DNA of 64,000 bases from Christensenella intestinihominis. GTDB lineage: Bacteria; Bacillota; Clostridia; Christensenellales; Christensenellaceae. The notes below the pieces were generated by a model that saw only the letters and a program-made list of their open reading frames with translations, was not told the origin of the DNA and searched no databases. Position numbers and translations under genes: made by a program. Positions 1-7,301 of the stretch are shown piece by piece; positions within the stretch are counted from its first letter, which is position 1, and every line of letters begins with the position of its first letter. Location: assembly GCF_001678845.1 (NCBI RefSeq), contig NZ_MAIQ01000002.1:62001-126000 (forward strand), written 5' to 3'.

Positions 1-54
1 GTAATGGGCGAATAAACCGTTCCAGGGCCGATATACTATTAGGAGAAAACTTAA

Positions 55-759
55 ATGAAGCCAAAAATCCGCACGCCGTTTTTTGAAACGAGTGTAAAAA
101 ATTATATTTACGGCGACGATGTTTACAACTTCGCCAAGGCCGCGGACGACGCCGCGAAAAAATATGACGTCGACGTGCTGTTTATCGCCCCCTATACGGA
201 AATCCGCCGTATTGCGGAAGGAACGGAGCGGCTGATTGTGCTCGCGCCTTATATGGACATTATCCCCCCCGGGCGCGGAATGGCCGACGTGCTGCCCGAG
301 GCGCTTAAGGCGGCGGGCGCGCAGGGTGTTGTCCTCAACCACTGCGAACGCCCCATGACGCTTTCGCACATAAAAAAAGGCATCGACCGGGCAAACGAGC
401 TGGATATGATATCTTTTGTCTGCGCGGATACGATCGACGAGGCGTGCGCAATCGCGCAGCTGCACCCCGACGTTATCAATCCCGAGCCCAGCGAATTGAT
501 CGGCACGGAAAACGCCAGCGACATGAGCTATGTAAAGGAAGCGGTCAGGGCTGTGAAGGCGATCGACCCGGATATCATGGTGGAACAGGCGGCGGGGATC
601 ACGACCGCGCAGCAAATTTACGATTTTATTATGGCAGGGTCCCAGGCGGCAGGCTCCGCATCCGGCATCCTGCGTTCCAAGGACCCGTATGCGCTGCTCG
701 ACGAGATGGTTTCCTACGTCAAAAAAGCGCGTGAAGATTTGCAAAATAGTGAACAGTAA
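55..759 (+). CDS. Triosephosphate-isomerase-family sugar phosphate isomerase (TIM paralog)
   Basis: A 234-residue TIM-barrel protein related to triosephosphate isomerase, but diverged from the glycolytic enzyme. The catalytic set can be traced: K15 in VKNYIYG, H96 and E98 in LNHCERP, a glutamate in the EPSELIG stretch (about 144-147), and a phosphate-binding GSASGIL loop near residue 200. Paralogs of this kind sit in sugar or polyol catabolic operons, and some act on erythrulose phosphates; the substrate here cannot be told from sequence. The ATG follows AGGAGAAAAC at a good distance. The gene lies 11 bases ahead of the yjbQ-like gene in one operon, and its upstream partners lie outside the window. 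The fold is clear, the reaction is not. Confidence 0.8.
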   Translation: MKPKIRTPFFETSVKNYIYGDDVYNFAKAADDAAKKYDVDVLFIAPYTEIRRIAEGTERLIVLAPYMDIIPPGRGMADVLPEALKAAGAQGVVLNHCERPMTLSHIKKGIDRANELDMISFVCADTIDEACAIAQLHPDVINPEPSELIGTENASDMSYVKEAVRAVKAIDPDIMVEQAAGITTAQQIYDFIMAGSQAAGSASGILRSKDPYALLDEMVSYVKKAREDLQNSEQ

Positions 760-770
760 GGAGAAACTTT

Positions 771-1265
771 ATGGTTTACCGTGAAGAACTTAAGGTGCAG
801 GCCCGGCCCAATATTGCGACGTTTTCCAACGTTACGCAATCCGTTTCGGAAATAATCGGGCGCTCCGGCATCAAAAACGGCATTGTCGTTATTTATTCGC
901 ACCACACAACCTGCTGCGTCATTACCCAGGAGGCGGCGTTCGACATGTCCATGACGGGCCTCGAGACGCTCCAGCAGGATTTTGTCGACGTGATGGAAGG
1001 CATGATTCCCACCTGCAGCAGGGAAGGCATTTATCTGCATCCCGGCCCCAAGGCGCTGGAGTTTGCAGAAGAACACGGCGAGGACGCGCGGGGTTGCCAC
1101 AATACAGATGCGCACCTTCGTTCCGCCCTTGTCGGGCGGAGTGAAACCATCGTGTTGATCGACGGGAAGATGGACCTCGGCGAATTCGGTTACATATACT
1201 TCGTCGATTTCGACACCACGCGCCCGCGCGAACGGACGGTGCAGGTGCAGATTATCGGGGAGTAA
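771..1265 (+). CDS. YjbQ family protein (UPF0047)
   Basis: A 164-residue protein, slightly longer than the usual 130-140 of the YjbQ/UPF0047 family. The family hallmarks are present: SHHTTCC near residue 45, HNTDAHLRS near 110, and a C-terminal FGYIYFVDFD segment. The conserved histidines and the Asp are expected to bind metal. Family members can give weak thiamine-phosphate synthase activity, but their normal role is not settled. It is preceded by an AAGGAG site and follows the isomerase gene by 11 bases, so the two are probably cotranscribed. A strong terminator follows. The pairing with a TIM paralog suggests a role in phosphosugar metabolism, which is inference. Confidence 0.85.
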   Translation: MVYREELKVQARPNIATFSNVTQSVSEIIGRSGIKNGIVVIYSHHTTCCVITQEAAFDMSMTGLETLQQDFVDVMEGMIPTCSREGIYLHPGPKALEFAEEHGEDARGCHNTDAHLRSALVGRSETIVLIDGKMDLGEFGYIYFVDFDTTRPRERTVQVQIIGE

Positions 1266-1347
1266 CCCTTTCGTTCCATTGCGGGCGATATTTGCCGGGA
1301 TTCTTCCCGGTGAATAGCTTCCTCCGCGTTTGTGTGTATTATCGGAA

Positions 1348-1378
1348 ATCCGGGCCGCTTACGGGGCCCGGATTTTTT
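1348..1378 (+). terminator. Rho-independent terminator of the isomerase-yjbQ operon
   Basis: A 9-bp stem (ATCCGGGCC paired with GGCCCGGAT) with a short loop is followed by a run of T, about 80 bases after the yjbQ-like stop codon. Confidence 0.85.
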
Positions 1379-1406
1379 GTATGTGCGCTTAAGCACACAT
1401 GAAAAA

Positions 1407-1466
1407 GCTCTCGCATATGCGAGGGCTTTGAAATCGCGGAACTTGCCGCGACGTGGTGACCCCACC
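1407..1466 (-). repeat. Partial duplicate of the tRNA-Glu 3' end plus its downstream terminator
   Basis: On the minus strand this reads as the last 13 bases of tRNA-Glu including CCA, then the same flank and a terminator hairpin (CTCGCATATGCGAG). A 19-bp exact direct repeat, GCGACGTGGTGACCCCACC, occurs at 1448-1466 and again at 1841-1859 at the intact tRNA. The similarity extends about 60 bp and stops sharply at the junction of acceptor stem and T stem. It is either a truncated second tRNA-Glu or an att-like duplication. Confidence 0.65.
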
Positions 1467-1588
1467 TTTTGCCGCCTTGCGGCTCTTCACGGGCGGAAAT
1501 TGCATTTCCCCCGTGTTCCCCCTTTGCTCAAGGTTATTTCATTTCGGCTCCCGCCTCATGAAACGAATGATTACGACCTTTTTTACAC

Positions 1589-1613
1589 CCCGGGTTCGAT
1601 TCCCGCAAACCAC
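1589..1613 (+). other. tRNA T-arm-like remnant
   Basis: The piece contains GGGTTCGATTCCC, a perfect T-arm core, followed after a few bases by ACCAC and then directly by a terminator. No matching D arm, anticodon arm or 5' acceptor strand lies upstream, so it is not an intact tRNA gene. Confidence 0.4.
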
Positions 1614-1652
1614 AAAAAATAACCCGCACAATAAATGTGCGGGTTATTTTTT
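1614..1652. terminator. Bidirectional terminator after the tRNA remnant
   Basis: Stem ATAACCCGCACA paired with TGTGCGGGTTAT, loop of about 4 bases, A run before and T run after. Confidence 0.8.
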
Positions 1653-1723
1653 GTGTGTCATTGATACAAAATAGATGTAAATAAAAGGGACCCTCGCACA
1701 AGCCCAGCAGATGCAAAACGGGG

Positions 1724-1768
1724 CCCCAGCAAAGCCCAACGAAGCGAAGCGGAGTGGGTTTGTTGGGG
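1724..1768. repeat. Copy D of a dispersed hairpin repeat
   Basis: A 10-bp stem (CCCCAGCAAA with TTTGTTGGGG) is followed by a single bulged G and a second short stem (CCCA with TGGG). The same architecture occurs three times at 29.0-29.4 kb with different but compensating bases. A 5' half copy lies just upstream near 1688-1710. Confidence 0.65.
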
Positions 1769-1795
1769 AAAGGAGCAGCAACGGAGCATAACGCA

Positions 1796-1820
1796 AAAGC
1801 CTCGCTAAAAGCGAGGCTTT
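1796..1820 (-). terminator. Terminator of tRNA-Glu
   Basis: Stem AAAGCCTCGC with GCGAGGCTTT around a TTTTA loop, about 30 bases downstream of the tRNA 3' end on the minus strand. Confidence 0.8.
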
Positions 1821-1849
1821 GAAGCGCAGCGTAGTTTGCTGCGACGTGG

Positions 1850-1921
1850 TGACCCCACCGGGAATCGAACCCGAGTTTCAGCCGTGAGAGGGCTACGTCT
1901 TAACCGCTTGACCATGGGGCC
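1850..1921 (-). tRNA. tRNA-Glu (anticodon CTC)
   Basis: The minus strand folds as a complete cloverleaf. The acceptor stem pairs GGCCCCA with TGGGGTC (one G-U). The D arm is GTC/GAC. The anticodon stem pairs TAGCC with GGCTG around the loop CTCTCAC, which gives anticodon CTC. The T arm has the TTCGATT loop. CCA is encoded (1847-1849) and a terminator follows at 1796-1820. The glutamine synthetase gene lies next upstream on the same strand but has its own terminator between. Confidence 0.95.
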
Positions 1922-1975
1922 ATCTTTTTCGATAGCACTAATAATTTTAGTGGATTGCGGCCAATTTGTCAACAT

Positions 1976-2012
1976 AAAAATACGCCAATCCGGGAAATTC
2001 CGAATTGGCGTA
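1976..2012 (-). terminator. Terminator of the glutamine synthetase gene
   Basis: A stem of about 13 bp (TACGCCAAT-CGG with one mismatch) is followed on the minus strand by TTTTT, seven bases after the stop codon. Confidence 0.85.
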
Positions 2013-2018
2013 CCGGCT

Positions 2019-3350
2019 TTAGTATTTGGTCAGGTAGTGCTGGCGCTCCCATTCGTGCACACAGGTGGAATAATCCGCCCATTCATGCTTTTTGCCTTTG
2101 AGGTATTTCTCATAGGTGCTGTCCCCGAGCACCTCCCGCATCAGCGGGTCTTCCTTGAAATCATTGATGGCATCGAACATATTCTGGGGCACGCGCCGGA
2201 TCATATGCTTTTTCTTTTCCGCCTCCGACAGCGTATAAATGTTCTCATTCACCGGCGGCGGCGGGGTAATTCCTTCGCGTATTCCCTCCAGGCCCGCCGC
2301 GAGCGCGCCCGCAAAGGCGAAATAAGGATTGGCCGTCGGGTCCGGGTTGCGCATTTCCACCCTTGTCGCCGCGCCGCGCGCAAAGGGCACGCGGATCAAT
2401 GGGCTTCGGTTTTTCGCAGACCATGCAATGTAGCACGGCGCTTCAAAGCCCGGCACCAGCCGTTTATAGGAATTGATGGTCGGATTGGTCAGGAGCGAAA
2501 GGCCGCGCGCATGCTTCAGGATTCCCGCCATGAAGCCGTAGGCCTCTTTTGAGAGGCCTAGCTCGTCGGACTTATCGCAAAATGCGTTGCCCGTTTCCGA
2601 GCACAGCGACATATTGATATGCATGCCGCTTCCCGCCACTCCGAAAATCGGCTTGGGCATAAACGTCGCATGGCGGTGATGGTCCTGTGCGATACGCTTG
2701 ACGACGATTTTAAACGTCATTACATCGTCCGCCATCCGCAGCGCATCTCCGTATTTAAAATCGATTTCATGCTGTCCCGCCGCACATTCATGGTGGGAAG
2801 CCTCAATTTCATACCCCATTTCCTCGAGCGCAAGGCAGATATCCCGCCGGGCGGCGCCGCCCATATCGAGGGGGGCGAGGTCAAAATAGCCGCCGTCGTC
2901 ATTCGTTTCGATGGTCGCCTTGTTGTGCTCGTCCTTATGGAAGAGGAAAAATTCGCATTCGGGTCCAACGTTCATGGTGTAGCCCATTTCCTTCGCCTTC
3001 GCCAACTGGCGCTTCAGGATGTGCCGCGGGCAGCCCTCGTACGGCGTACCGTCCGGCATATACACGTCGCAGATAAACCGCGCCGTACGCCCCTTGGGGT
3101 TCGACCACGGAAAAATTTCAAACGTATCAAGATCGGGCAGGAGCATCATATCCGACTCCTCGATTCGCGCAAAGCCGTCGATCGACGAACCGTCGAACAT
3201 GCATCCCTGCTCGATCACGCTGTCAAGCTTCGAGGCCATGACCGTGATATTTTTCAGGATTCCAAAAATATCGGTGAACTGCAAACGCAGGAACTTGATG
3301 TCGTTTTCATCAATGATTTTATGTAATTCCGCCTTGGTATATTTAGGCAT
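2019..3350 (-). CDS. glnA: Glutamine synthetase, type I alpha
   Basis: A cytoplasmic enzyme that makes glutamine from glutamate, ammonia and ATP. The 443-residue length fits the GSI-alpha class. Visible signatures are GPECEFFLF, the metal-site SHHECAAGQHEIDF, the ATP-loop GSGMHINMS, the substrate loop NPTINSYKRL and NRSPLIRVP. The NLYDLP adenylylation motif of GSI-beta is absent (ENIYTL lies in its place), so control by feedback rather than adenylylation is expected. I chose the ATG at 3348-3350 because GGAGGAG sits just upstream; an in-frame ATG 11 codons earlier lacks such a site. It is a single-gene unit with its own promoter and terminator. Confidence 0.95.
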   Translation of the reverse strand: MPKYTKAELHKIIDENDIKFLRLQFTDIFGILKNITVMASKLDSVIEQGCMFDGSSIDGFARIEESDMMLLPDLDTFEIFPWSNPKGRTARFICDVYMPDGTPYEGCPRHILKRQLAKAKEMGYTMNVGPECEFFLFHKDEHNKATIETNDDGGYFDLAPLDMGGAARRDICLALEEMGYEIEASHHECAAGQHEIDFKYGDALRMADDVMTFKIVVKRIAQDHHRHATFMPKPIFGVAGSGMHINMSLCSETGNAFCDKSDELGLSKEAYGFMAGILKHARGLSLLTNPTINSYKRLVPGFEAPCYIAWSAKNRSPLIRVPFARGAATRVEMRNPDPTANPYFAFAGALAAGLEGIREGITPPPPVNENIYTLSEAEKKKHMIRRVPQNMFDAINDFKEDPLMREVLGDSTYEKYLKGKKHEWADYSTCVHEWERQHYLTKY

Positions 3351-3381
3351 TTTTTTCTCCTCCATATTTCGAGATAATACC

Positions 3382-3411
3382 ATTATATATGAAATCCTGT
3401 TATTTGCGCAA
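3382..3411 (-). promoter_or_regulatory. Promoter of glnA
   Basis: -10 TATAAT (3382-3387) and -35 TTGCGC (3406-3411) with 18-base spacing, about 30 bases upstream of the chosen start. Confidence 0.6.
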
Positions 3412-3419
3412 CCAATAAT

Positions 3420-3446
3420 AAAAAGGCTGCCGGTTAAGGCAGCCTT
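3420..3446 (-). terminator. Terminator of the DUF3048 lipoprotein gene
   Basis: Stem AAGGCTGCC with GGCAGCCTT, then T5 on the minus strand. Confidence 0.85.
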
Positions 3447-3467
3447 CCTGTTATTCCTGATTGTTCT

Positions 3468-4610
3468 TTATTCCGCCTGTCCGCTGATCGTCTCCTCCGT
3501 TCCGTCGGCATAGGTGACCACCGCATCCTTGCCTGCGGGCATCATGGAAATCCATGTGTTCCCGGGCGCGAGCGTGATTTCTTCACCGCTTTCCAGCTTG
3601 TAGGAGGTCGCGCTGTCGTATGTCGGGCGTTCCCACGTACCCTTCATCAGCTTACCGTGGATTACGAACAGCGCGTCGCCGCTGCCTTTTACGTCCACAA
3701 TCCTGCGGTCGCTTCCCGGTCCGTCGTTTGCTTTCTCATCGTTTACAAACTGGACGATCACATTCTGCACCTTAATTTGGTCGCCTGTTTCGGCGTCCGT
3801 ATGCTCCTTGCCCCTGGTGGAACGAAGCAGCTTATCGTCGGCGCTGTCGTACTCATAAGACGCAAGCGGCGTTTTATTCCCAAAGAAGTACAGCTCGAGT
3901 CCTGAAATTTCCGGCTGGTCCGCATAGTCCTGCGCCGGATAGAACGTGAAGGACTGGAGCGCCTGCGGCTCGTAATCGTAAACGTCGAGCGCCTTCATCA
4001 GGTCGATCCCCGCAAAATCCGCTGCCGAATGGCCTTCTTTCAGTGCAAAGAAAAGATCATTATTGACTGCATGCTTGCCCGCACCGTTGACGCGCTGCTT
4101 GACATGCTCGCTGCTGGCGCCCCAGATGTCGGTTTCTTCCTTGGAGGTTTCGTCCGGCCCTCCCATATGGACATAGAGGGCGTCCCACTCTTCCTGAATC
4201 CACTGGTGGTAATACCGCGAGGAACGCACCGGCCCGACGATCAGCTCGTCCGGCGCGCCCGTGCCGTTGACCGCGTCGTTATAAAGCGCCGTGAACCGTG
4301 TGTCGCCGCCGTCGACGTCCGTTTCATACACGATATCCGCATAGCTGATTCCGGTTTGCGGACGCGCTGCGTCTGCGTTGTCGATCTGCACCATAATTGG
4401 TTTATACGCCGTGTTGCCCGGCATTCCCGTTGTGGGGGATACGTCCGTCGGCACCTCCGAGGTAGCCTCAGGGGTTTCCGTCGGCTGCGGCGTTTCCGCC
4501 GCGATTACCGTCGGCTGTACGGACGGCTCTTCTTCCGCCGGCTTGGAACAAGCCGCAAATATACTGCATGCCATAAGCATTGCGAGCATTACGATCAGAA
4601 TCTTCTTCAT
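3468..4610 (-). CDS. DUF3048 domain lipoprotein (YerB-like)
   Basis: A secreted lipoprotein of 380 residues. The N terminus MKKILIVMLAMLMACSIF is a signal peptide ending in a lipobox (FAAC), followed by a Pro/Thr/Glu-rich linker. The two halves of DUF3048 follow: the first around residues 65-205 (it contains IMVQIDNADAARPQTGISYADI) and the second to the C terminus. The function of the family is unknown; B. subtilis YerB is a homolog. The start was placed at the signal peptide, with AAGGAAGG upstream; a longer reading frame adds 27 residues with no secretion logic. The gene is monocistronic, with a TATAAT box upstream and a terminator downstream. Confidence 0.9.
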   Translation of the reverse strand: MKKILIVMLAMLMACSIFAACSKPAEEEPSVQPTVIAAETPQPTETPEATSEVPTDVSPTTGMPGNTAYKPIMVQIDNADAARPQTGISYADIVYETDVDGGDTRFTALYNDAVNGTGAPDELIVGPVRSSRYYHQWIQEEWDALYVHMGGPDETSKEETDIWGASSEHVKQRVNGAGKHAVNNDLFFALKEGHSAADFAGIDLMKALDVYDYEPQALQSFTFYPAQDYADQPEISGLELYFFGNKTPLASYEYDSADDKLLRSTRGKEHTDAETGDQIKVQNVIVQFVNDEKANDGPGSDRRIVDVKGSGDALFVIHGKLMKGTWERPTYDSATSYKLESGEEITLAPGNTWISMMPAGKDAVVTYADGTEETISGQAE

Positions 4611-4702
4611 AAAATACAAAAACCTTCCTTTTTGTTTTTCCTGCGGTCCGCATAGCGCGTCCCGGTTGCAGTTCCTGAAACCAGTCTGCAAAATCAGGTA
4701 TC

Positions 4703-4730
4703 ATTATAGCACTTACTTCATACTTTTTAA
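4703..4730 (-). promoter_or_regulatory. Promoter of the DUF3048 gene
   Basis: -10 TATAAT (4703-4708) and a weak -35 TTAAAA (4725-4730), 16-base spacing. Confidence 0.5.
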
Positions 4731-4787
4731 ATACTTTCGTAAAAATTTAAGATTCATTCGGCAAGCGTGGGTTTATAAGGATTCTGC

Positions 4788-4816
4788 TTGAAGAACGCGC
4801 CGGAGTATGATATGTT
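4788..4816 (+). promoter_or_regulatory. Promoter of the ftsB-like gene
   Basis: -35 TTGAAG (4788-4793), 17-base spacer, -10 TATGTT (4811-4816), followed by GGCGGAGG and the ATG. Confidence 0.5.
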
Positions 4817-4841
4817 ATAGATAATCGGCGGAGGTTTGCCT

Positions 4842-5204
4842 ATGGCAAAGAAAAAAAGGACATTTCGTTTCAACCGGATAAAGGTGTTTGTTTTACTGGG
4901 CGTACTTGTGTATGCCAGTTTGACGTTCTTTAACCAGCAGACGATCCTTGCGGCCCAGCAGACAAAGCAGCAGCAATTGCTGGAGGAGCAGGAAGCCCTC
5001 AATAAAGAAATTGACTATTATAAAAATGAACAGAATTATATTGGCAGCGACGAGTATGTGGAGCGTGAAGCGCGCGAACGCCTTGGATGGCTGAAACCTG
5101 GGGAAAAGAAATATGTATTCCCGGAAAACGGCAGCCCCGCCCCGTCCGATGGTGCGGAACCGTCCGCGGGAGCATCGGACGAACCGGCACAGCCAAACGA
5201 ATAA
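4842..5204 (+). CDS. FtsB/DivIC-type septum formation initiator
   Basis: A small bitopic division protein of 120 residues: a basic N-terminal stretch (KKKRTFRFNRIK), one membrane span near residues 14-31, then a coiled coil rich in Gln and Glu (about 36-68) and the SDEYVEREARERLGW motif typical of the FtsB/DivIC family. It ends in a Pro/Ser/Asp-rich tail. FtsB/DivIC proteins pair with FtsL and DivIB/FtsQ at the septum. The start is the ATG after GGAGG; a TTG two codons earlier is less likely. It stands alone here, followed by a strong terminator. Confidence 0.85.
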   Translation: MAKKKRTFRFNRIKVFVLLGVLVYASLTFFNQQTILAAQQTKQQQLLEEQEALNKEIDYYKNEQNYIGSDEYVEREARERLGWLKPGEKKYVFPENGSPAPSDGAEPSAGASDEPAQPNE

Positions 5205-5208
5205 AGAG

Positions 5209-5239
5209 CCTGTCCGCCATATGGCCGACAGGTTTTTTT
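5209..5239 (+). terminator. Terminator after the ftsB-like gene
   Basis: A long palindrome (CCTGTC-c-GCCATATGGC-c-GACAGG) followed by T7. It lies immediately before the RBS of the radical SAM gene. Confidence 0.85.
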
Positions 5240-5254
5240 GACCGGGAGAAATTT

Positions 5255-6124
5255 ATGCAGTATGAAGGAAGCATTTACCGGCCCCCGAGCGAGGCCCACA
5301 GCCTGATCGTACAGGCTACCATCGGATGTTCCCACAACCGATGTACGTTTTGCGGGATGTATAAAGACAAGCAGTTTCGCATCCGTCCGGTGGAGGACAT
5401 TCTTGCGGACCTTACGGAAATGGCGCGGCTTTATCCAAAGGCCGGGCGCATTTTTCTTGCGGACGGCGACGCCCTGGTCCTGCCGACGGAGAAATTGCTG
5501 GCAATCCTCTCCCATATCCGTATGCTTTTTCCCGATTGCAGGCGTACGGCGGTCTACGGTTCTCCGCGCAGTATTCTCCTGAAACAGCCAGACGAATTGG
5601 AAGCGCTCAAATCGGCGGGGCTCGGCATGATTTACCTTGGCCTCGAATCGGGCGACGACGAAGTGCTGCGGCATATCCATAAGGGAATGACAGCCGGGGA
5701 AATTGTCGCCGCGGGCCTGCGCGTAAAGGACAGCGGAATTCCACTTTCCGTCACAGCCATCAGCGGGATCGGCGGGAAAAAGCTTTGGCGCGGGCATGCC
5801 GTTCACACCGGGGAAGCCTTCACCGCAATGAAACCCGATTATATCGGCCTGCTGACCCTGATGCTGGAAGAAGGCACTCCTCTTTTTTCGGAAGCCACAG
5901 GCGGAAGTTTCCAGGTTTTAACGCCGGAGGAGGTTTCCCTCGAAACACTTGTCATGCTGGAGCATATGGATTGCGAGGGAAGCGTGTTCCGCAGCAATCA
6001 TGCGTCCAATTACGTTTCGCTGCGCGGAACGCTTAACGAGGATCGTCCCGCAATGATCCGGGCGCTAAAAGACGCCCTCGAAGGGCGGCGGGCATACAAG
6101 GAAGAATACTTGCGCATGCTTTGA
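5255..6124 (+). CDS. Radical SAM protein, Elp3/HemN-like
   Basis: A 289-residue radical SAM protein. The cluster-binding cysteines are at about 25, 30 and 33 in GCSHNRCTFC, giving CX4CX2C rather than the canonical CX3CX2C; this variant recurs in a subfamily with the IGCSHN(R/K)CTFCGMY signature. Further landmarks are FLADGDAL, YGSPRSIL and YLGLESGDDEVL (SAM and substrate side). The reaction is unknown. The start ATG at 5255 follows GGGAGAA; upstream in-frame codons run back through the terminator and are not used. It may be read from its own weak promoter or by read-through from the ftsB-like gene. A terminator follows. Confidence 0.85.
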   Translation: MQYEGSIYRPPSEAHSLIVQATIGCSHNRCTFCGMYKDKQFRIRPVEDILADLTEMARLYPKAGRIFLADGDALVLPTEKLLAILSHIRMLFPDCRRTAVYGSPRSILLKQPDELEALKSAGLGMIYLGLESGDDEVLRHIHKGMTAGEIVAAGLRVKDSGIPLSVTAISGIGGKKLWRGHAVHTGEAFTAMKPDYIGLLTLMLEEGTPLFSEATGGSFQVLTPEEVSLETLVMLEHMDCEGSVFRSNHASNYVSLRGTLNEDRPAMIRALKDALEGRRAYKEEYLRML

Positions 6125-6134
6125 CTGCCAAACC

Positions 6135-6160
6135 CCGCCCGGCTGCCCGGGCGTTTTTTT
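6135..6160 (+). terminator. Terminator of the radical SAM gene
   Basis: Stem CGCCCGG with CCGGGCG followed by T7. Confidence 0.8.
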
Positions 6161-6270
6161 ATGGAGGCACGGGCCCGGCAGATTAAAAAATCCTTCCCGC
6201 CGTTTATTTTATCTTTTCTTGTTTAACTTATAGAGACAAACAAAAACAGCAAGAAAGGAATTGAATTAAG

Positions 6271-6546
6271 ATGGATCATAGCGAAAAAATCAATGCCCTG
6301 CAAAACGAAATTGCAGAGGAAAAGCAGGCGGCACAGGAAAAGCTCGGTCAAATCGACGCAAAAAGACGGGTAACGGAGCTGAAGGAACAGAAAAAAATCG
6401 TCAAGATGGAAGAAAAACGGGATGTGGAAATCCGCAAGGCCACACTCGAGGGTACGCGTGCCCGCAACGAGGCCAGGCTGGAGCAGCGGAAGCGCGAGAA
6501 GGATGCGGCAAGTGAATACCGCAGCAATATCAGAAGGGACCGATAA
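6271..6546 (+). CDS. Small charged coiled-coil protein, function unknown
   Basis: 91 residues, almost entirely Lys, Arg, Glu, Gln and Ala, with heptad-like spacing that predicts one long helix or coiled coil over most of its length. There is no signal peptide, membrane span or known motif. AGAAAGGAATTG precedes the ATG and a good terminator follows, which supports a real gene. It is flanked by unrelated genes and I do not recognise the family. Confidence 0.6.
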   Translation: MDHSEKINALQNEIAEEKQAAQEKLGQIDAKRRVTELKEQKKIVKMEEKRDVEIRKATLEGTRARNEARLEQRKREKDAASEYRSNIRRDR

Positions 6547-6549
6547 ACG

Positions 6550-6588
6550 AAACGCCATCCGGGAATATTTCATACGGATGGCGTTTAA
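6550..6588 (+). terminator. Terminator after the coiled-coil gene
   Basis: An 11-bp stem, AAACGCCATCC with GGATGGCGTTT, then a short T-rich tail. A second hairpin (GGGAGCGCC with GGCGCTCC, 6678-6698) lies between this and the TetR gene. Confidence 0.75.
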
Positions 6589-6713
6589 TTCATAATTTCT
6601 TAATAATTTTAATATTTTATATTCATAAATCTGTTATAATATAAATATAAAGTTTTTTTCATTTTCTTCCTCATAACGGGAGCGCCGCAGGGCGCTCCTT
6701 TATATTTCCGGTT

Positions 6714-7301
6714 TTATTCCCGCACCCGCAGGTGGAGGATATCCTCAACAATGGTACGGACAGCGGGTTTCAGGCTCCCTTCCACCACAATCGCCCGGTT
6801 GATGATGCGCATGATGAGGCCGTTTAATACCGCGTTTACAGCGTTGAACACATCCTCATGTTTGCCTTCCGGAATTCCGCAGCGCACAAAATAATCCTCC
6901 GCAACCTCCCTGAAGTTGATGCGAATCCGTTTACGCCGTTCATCCGCATACTCGTCGGGCCTGCCCCTTCCCTCGCCGGAATAGAGCAGTATTCCATAAT
7001 TCGGGTTTTTTACCAAAAAGCGGATCGCTCCCTCAAAGATCACAAGAAAGGGCTCCTCCCCTTCCCGTTTCCGGAGCATACCATTGAGGTAATCGCCCAG
7101 CTGCACGAGCACTTCCGTAATGATGTTTTCCATGAGGTCTTCCTTGTTTTCAAAATAGCGGTAGGGCGTCTGGTGGGTAAGCCCGCACCTTTCCGCCATC
7201 TTCCTGGCGGAAAACGCTTCCACGCCGTCTTCCTTTATCATAACGAGGGCCTGCGCCAGCAGGTTGCTTTTCGTTTGGTTGAATTCGCCATGCCTTGTCA
7301 T
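6714..7301 (-). CDS. TetR/AcrR family transcriptional regulator (second gene of a pair)
   Basis: A 195-residue regulator. The N-terminal helix-turn-helix spans about residues 10-55, with the TetR hallmark GLTHQTPYRYFENKEDL. The C-terminal ligand and dimer domain is not diagnostic. Its start codon overlaps the stop of the preceding TetR gene by 4 bp (ATGA), so the two are translationally coupled. No transporter or enzyme gene lies directly beside it to name a target; the only nearby gene on the same strand is the recombinase upstream. The two proteins are clearly different in sequence and are not a recent duplication. Confidence 0.85.
   Translation of the reverse strand: MTRHGEFNQTKSNLLAQALVMIKEDGVEAFSARKMAERCGLTHQTPYRYFENKEDLMENIITEVLVQLGDYLNGMLRKREGEEPFLVIFEGAIRFLVKNPNYGILLYSGEGRGRPDEYADERRKRIRINFREVAEDYFVRCGIPEGKHEDVFNAVNAVLNGLIMRIINRAIVVEGSLKPAVRTIVEDILHLRVRE

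Larger units (their letters stand above)
1266..1846. other. Gene-free 580-base stretch with decayed tRNA ends and terminators
   Basis: No credible protein gene was found. The stretch holds the operon terminator at 1348-1378, a partial copy of the tRNA-Glu 3' end with its terminator (1407-1466), a tRNA T-arm-like piece at 1589-1613 with a terminator, and a hairpin repeat at 1724-1768. It reads as debris of tRNA genes or of a past integration at tRNA-Glu. Confidence 0.6.

Noticed and set aside
1-15. In-frame GTA ATG GGC GAA TAA at the very start, possible end of an upstream gene
   Set aside because: Only four codons are visible, which is too little to support a gene call.
1589-1613. A second complete tRNA on the plus strand
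   Set aside because: Only a T-arm-like core is present; no D arm, anticodon arm or matching 5' acceptor strand could be found.
1836-2552. 238-codon frame across the tRNA gene and the glnA 3' end
   Set aside because: It runs antisense to tRNA-Glu and glnA, both of which are certain.
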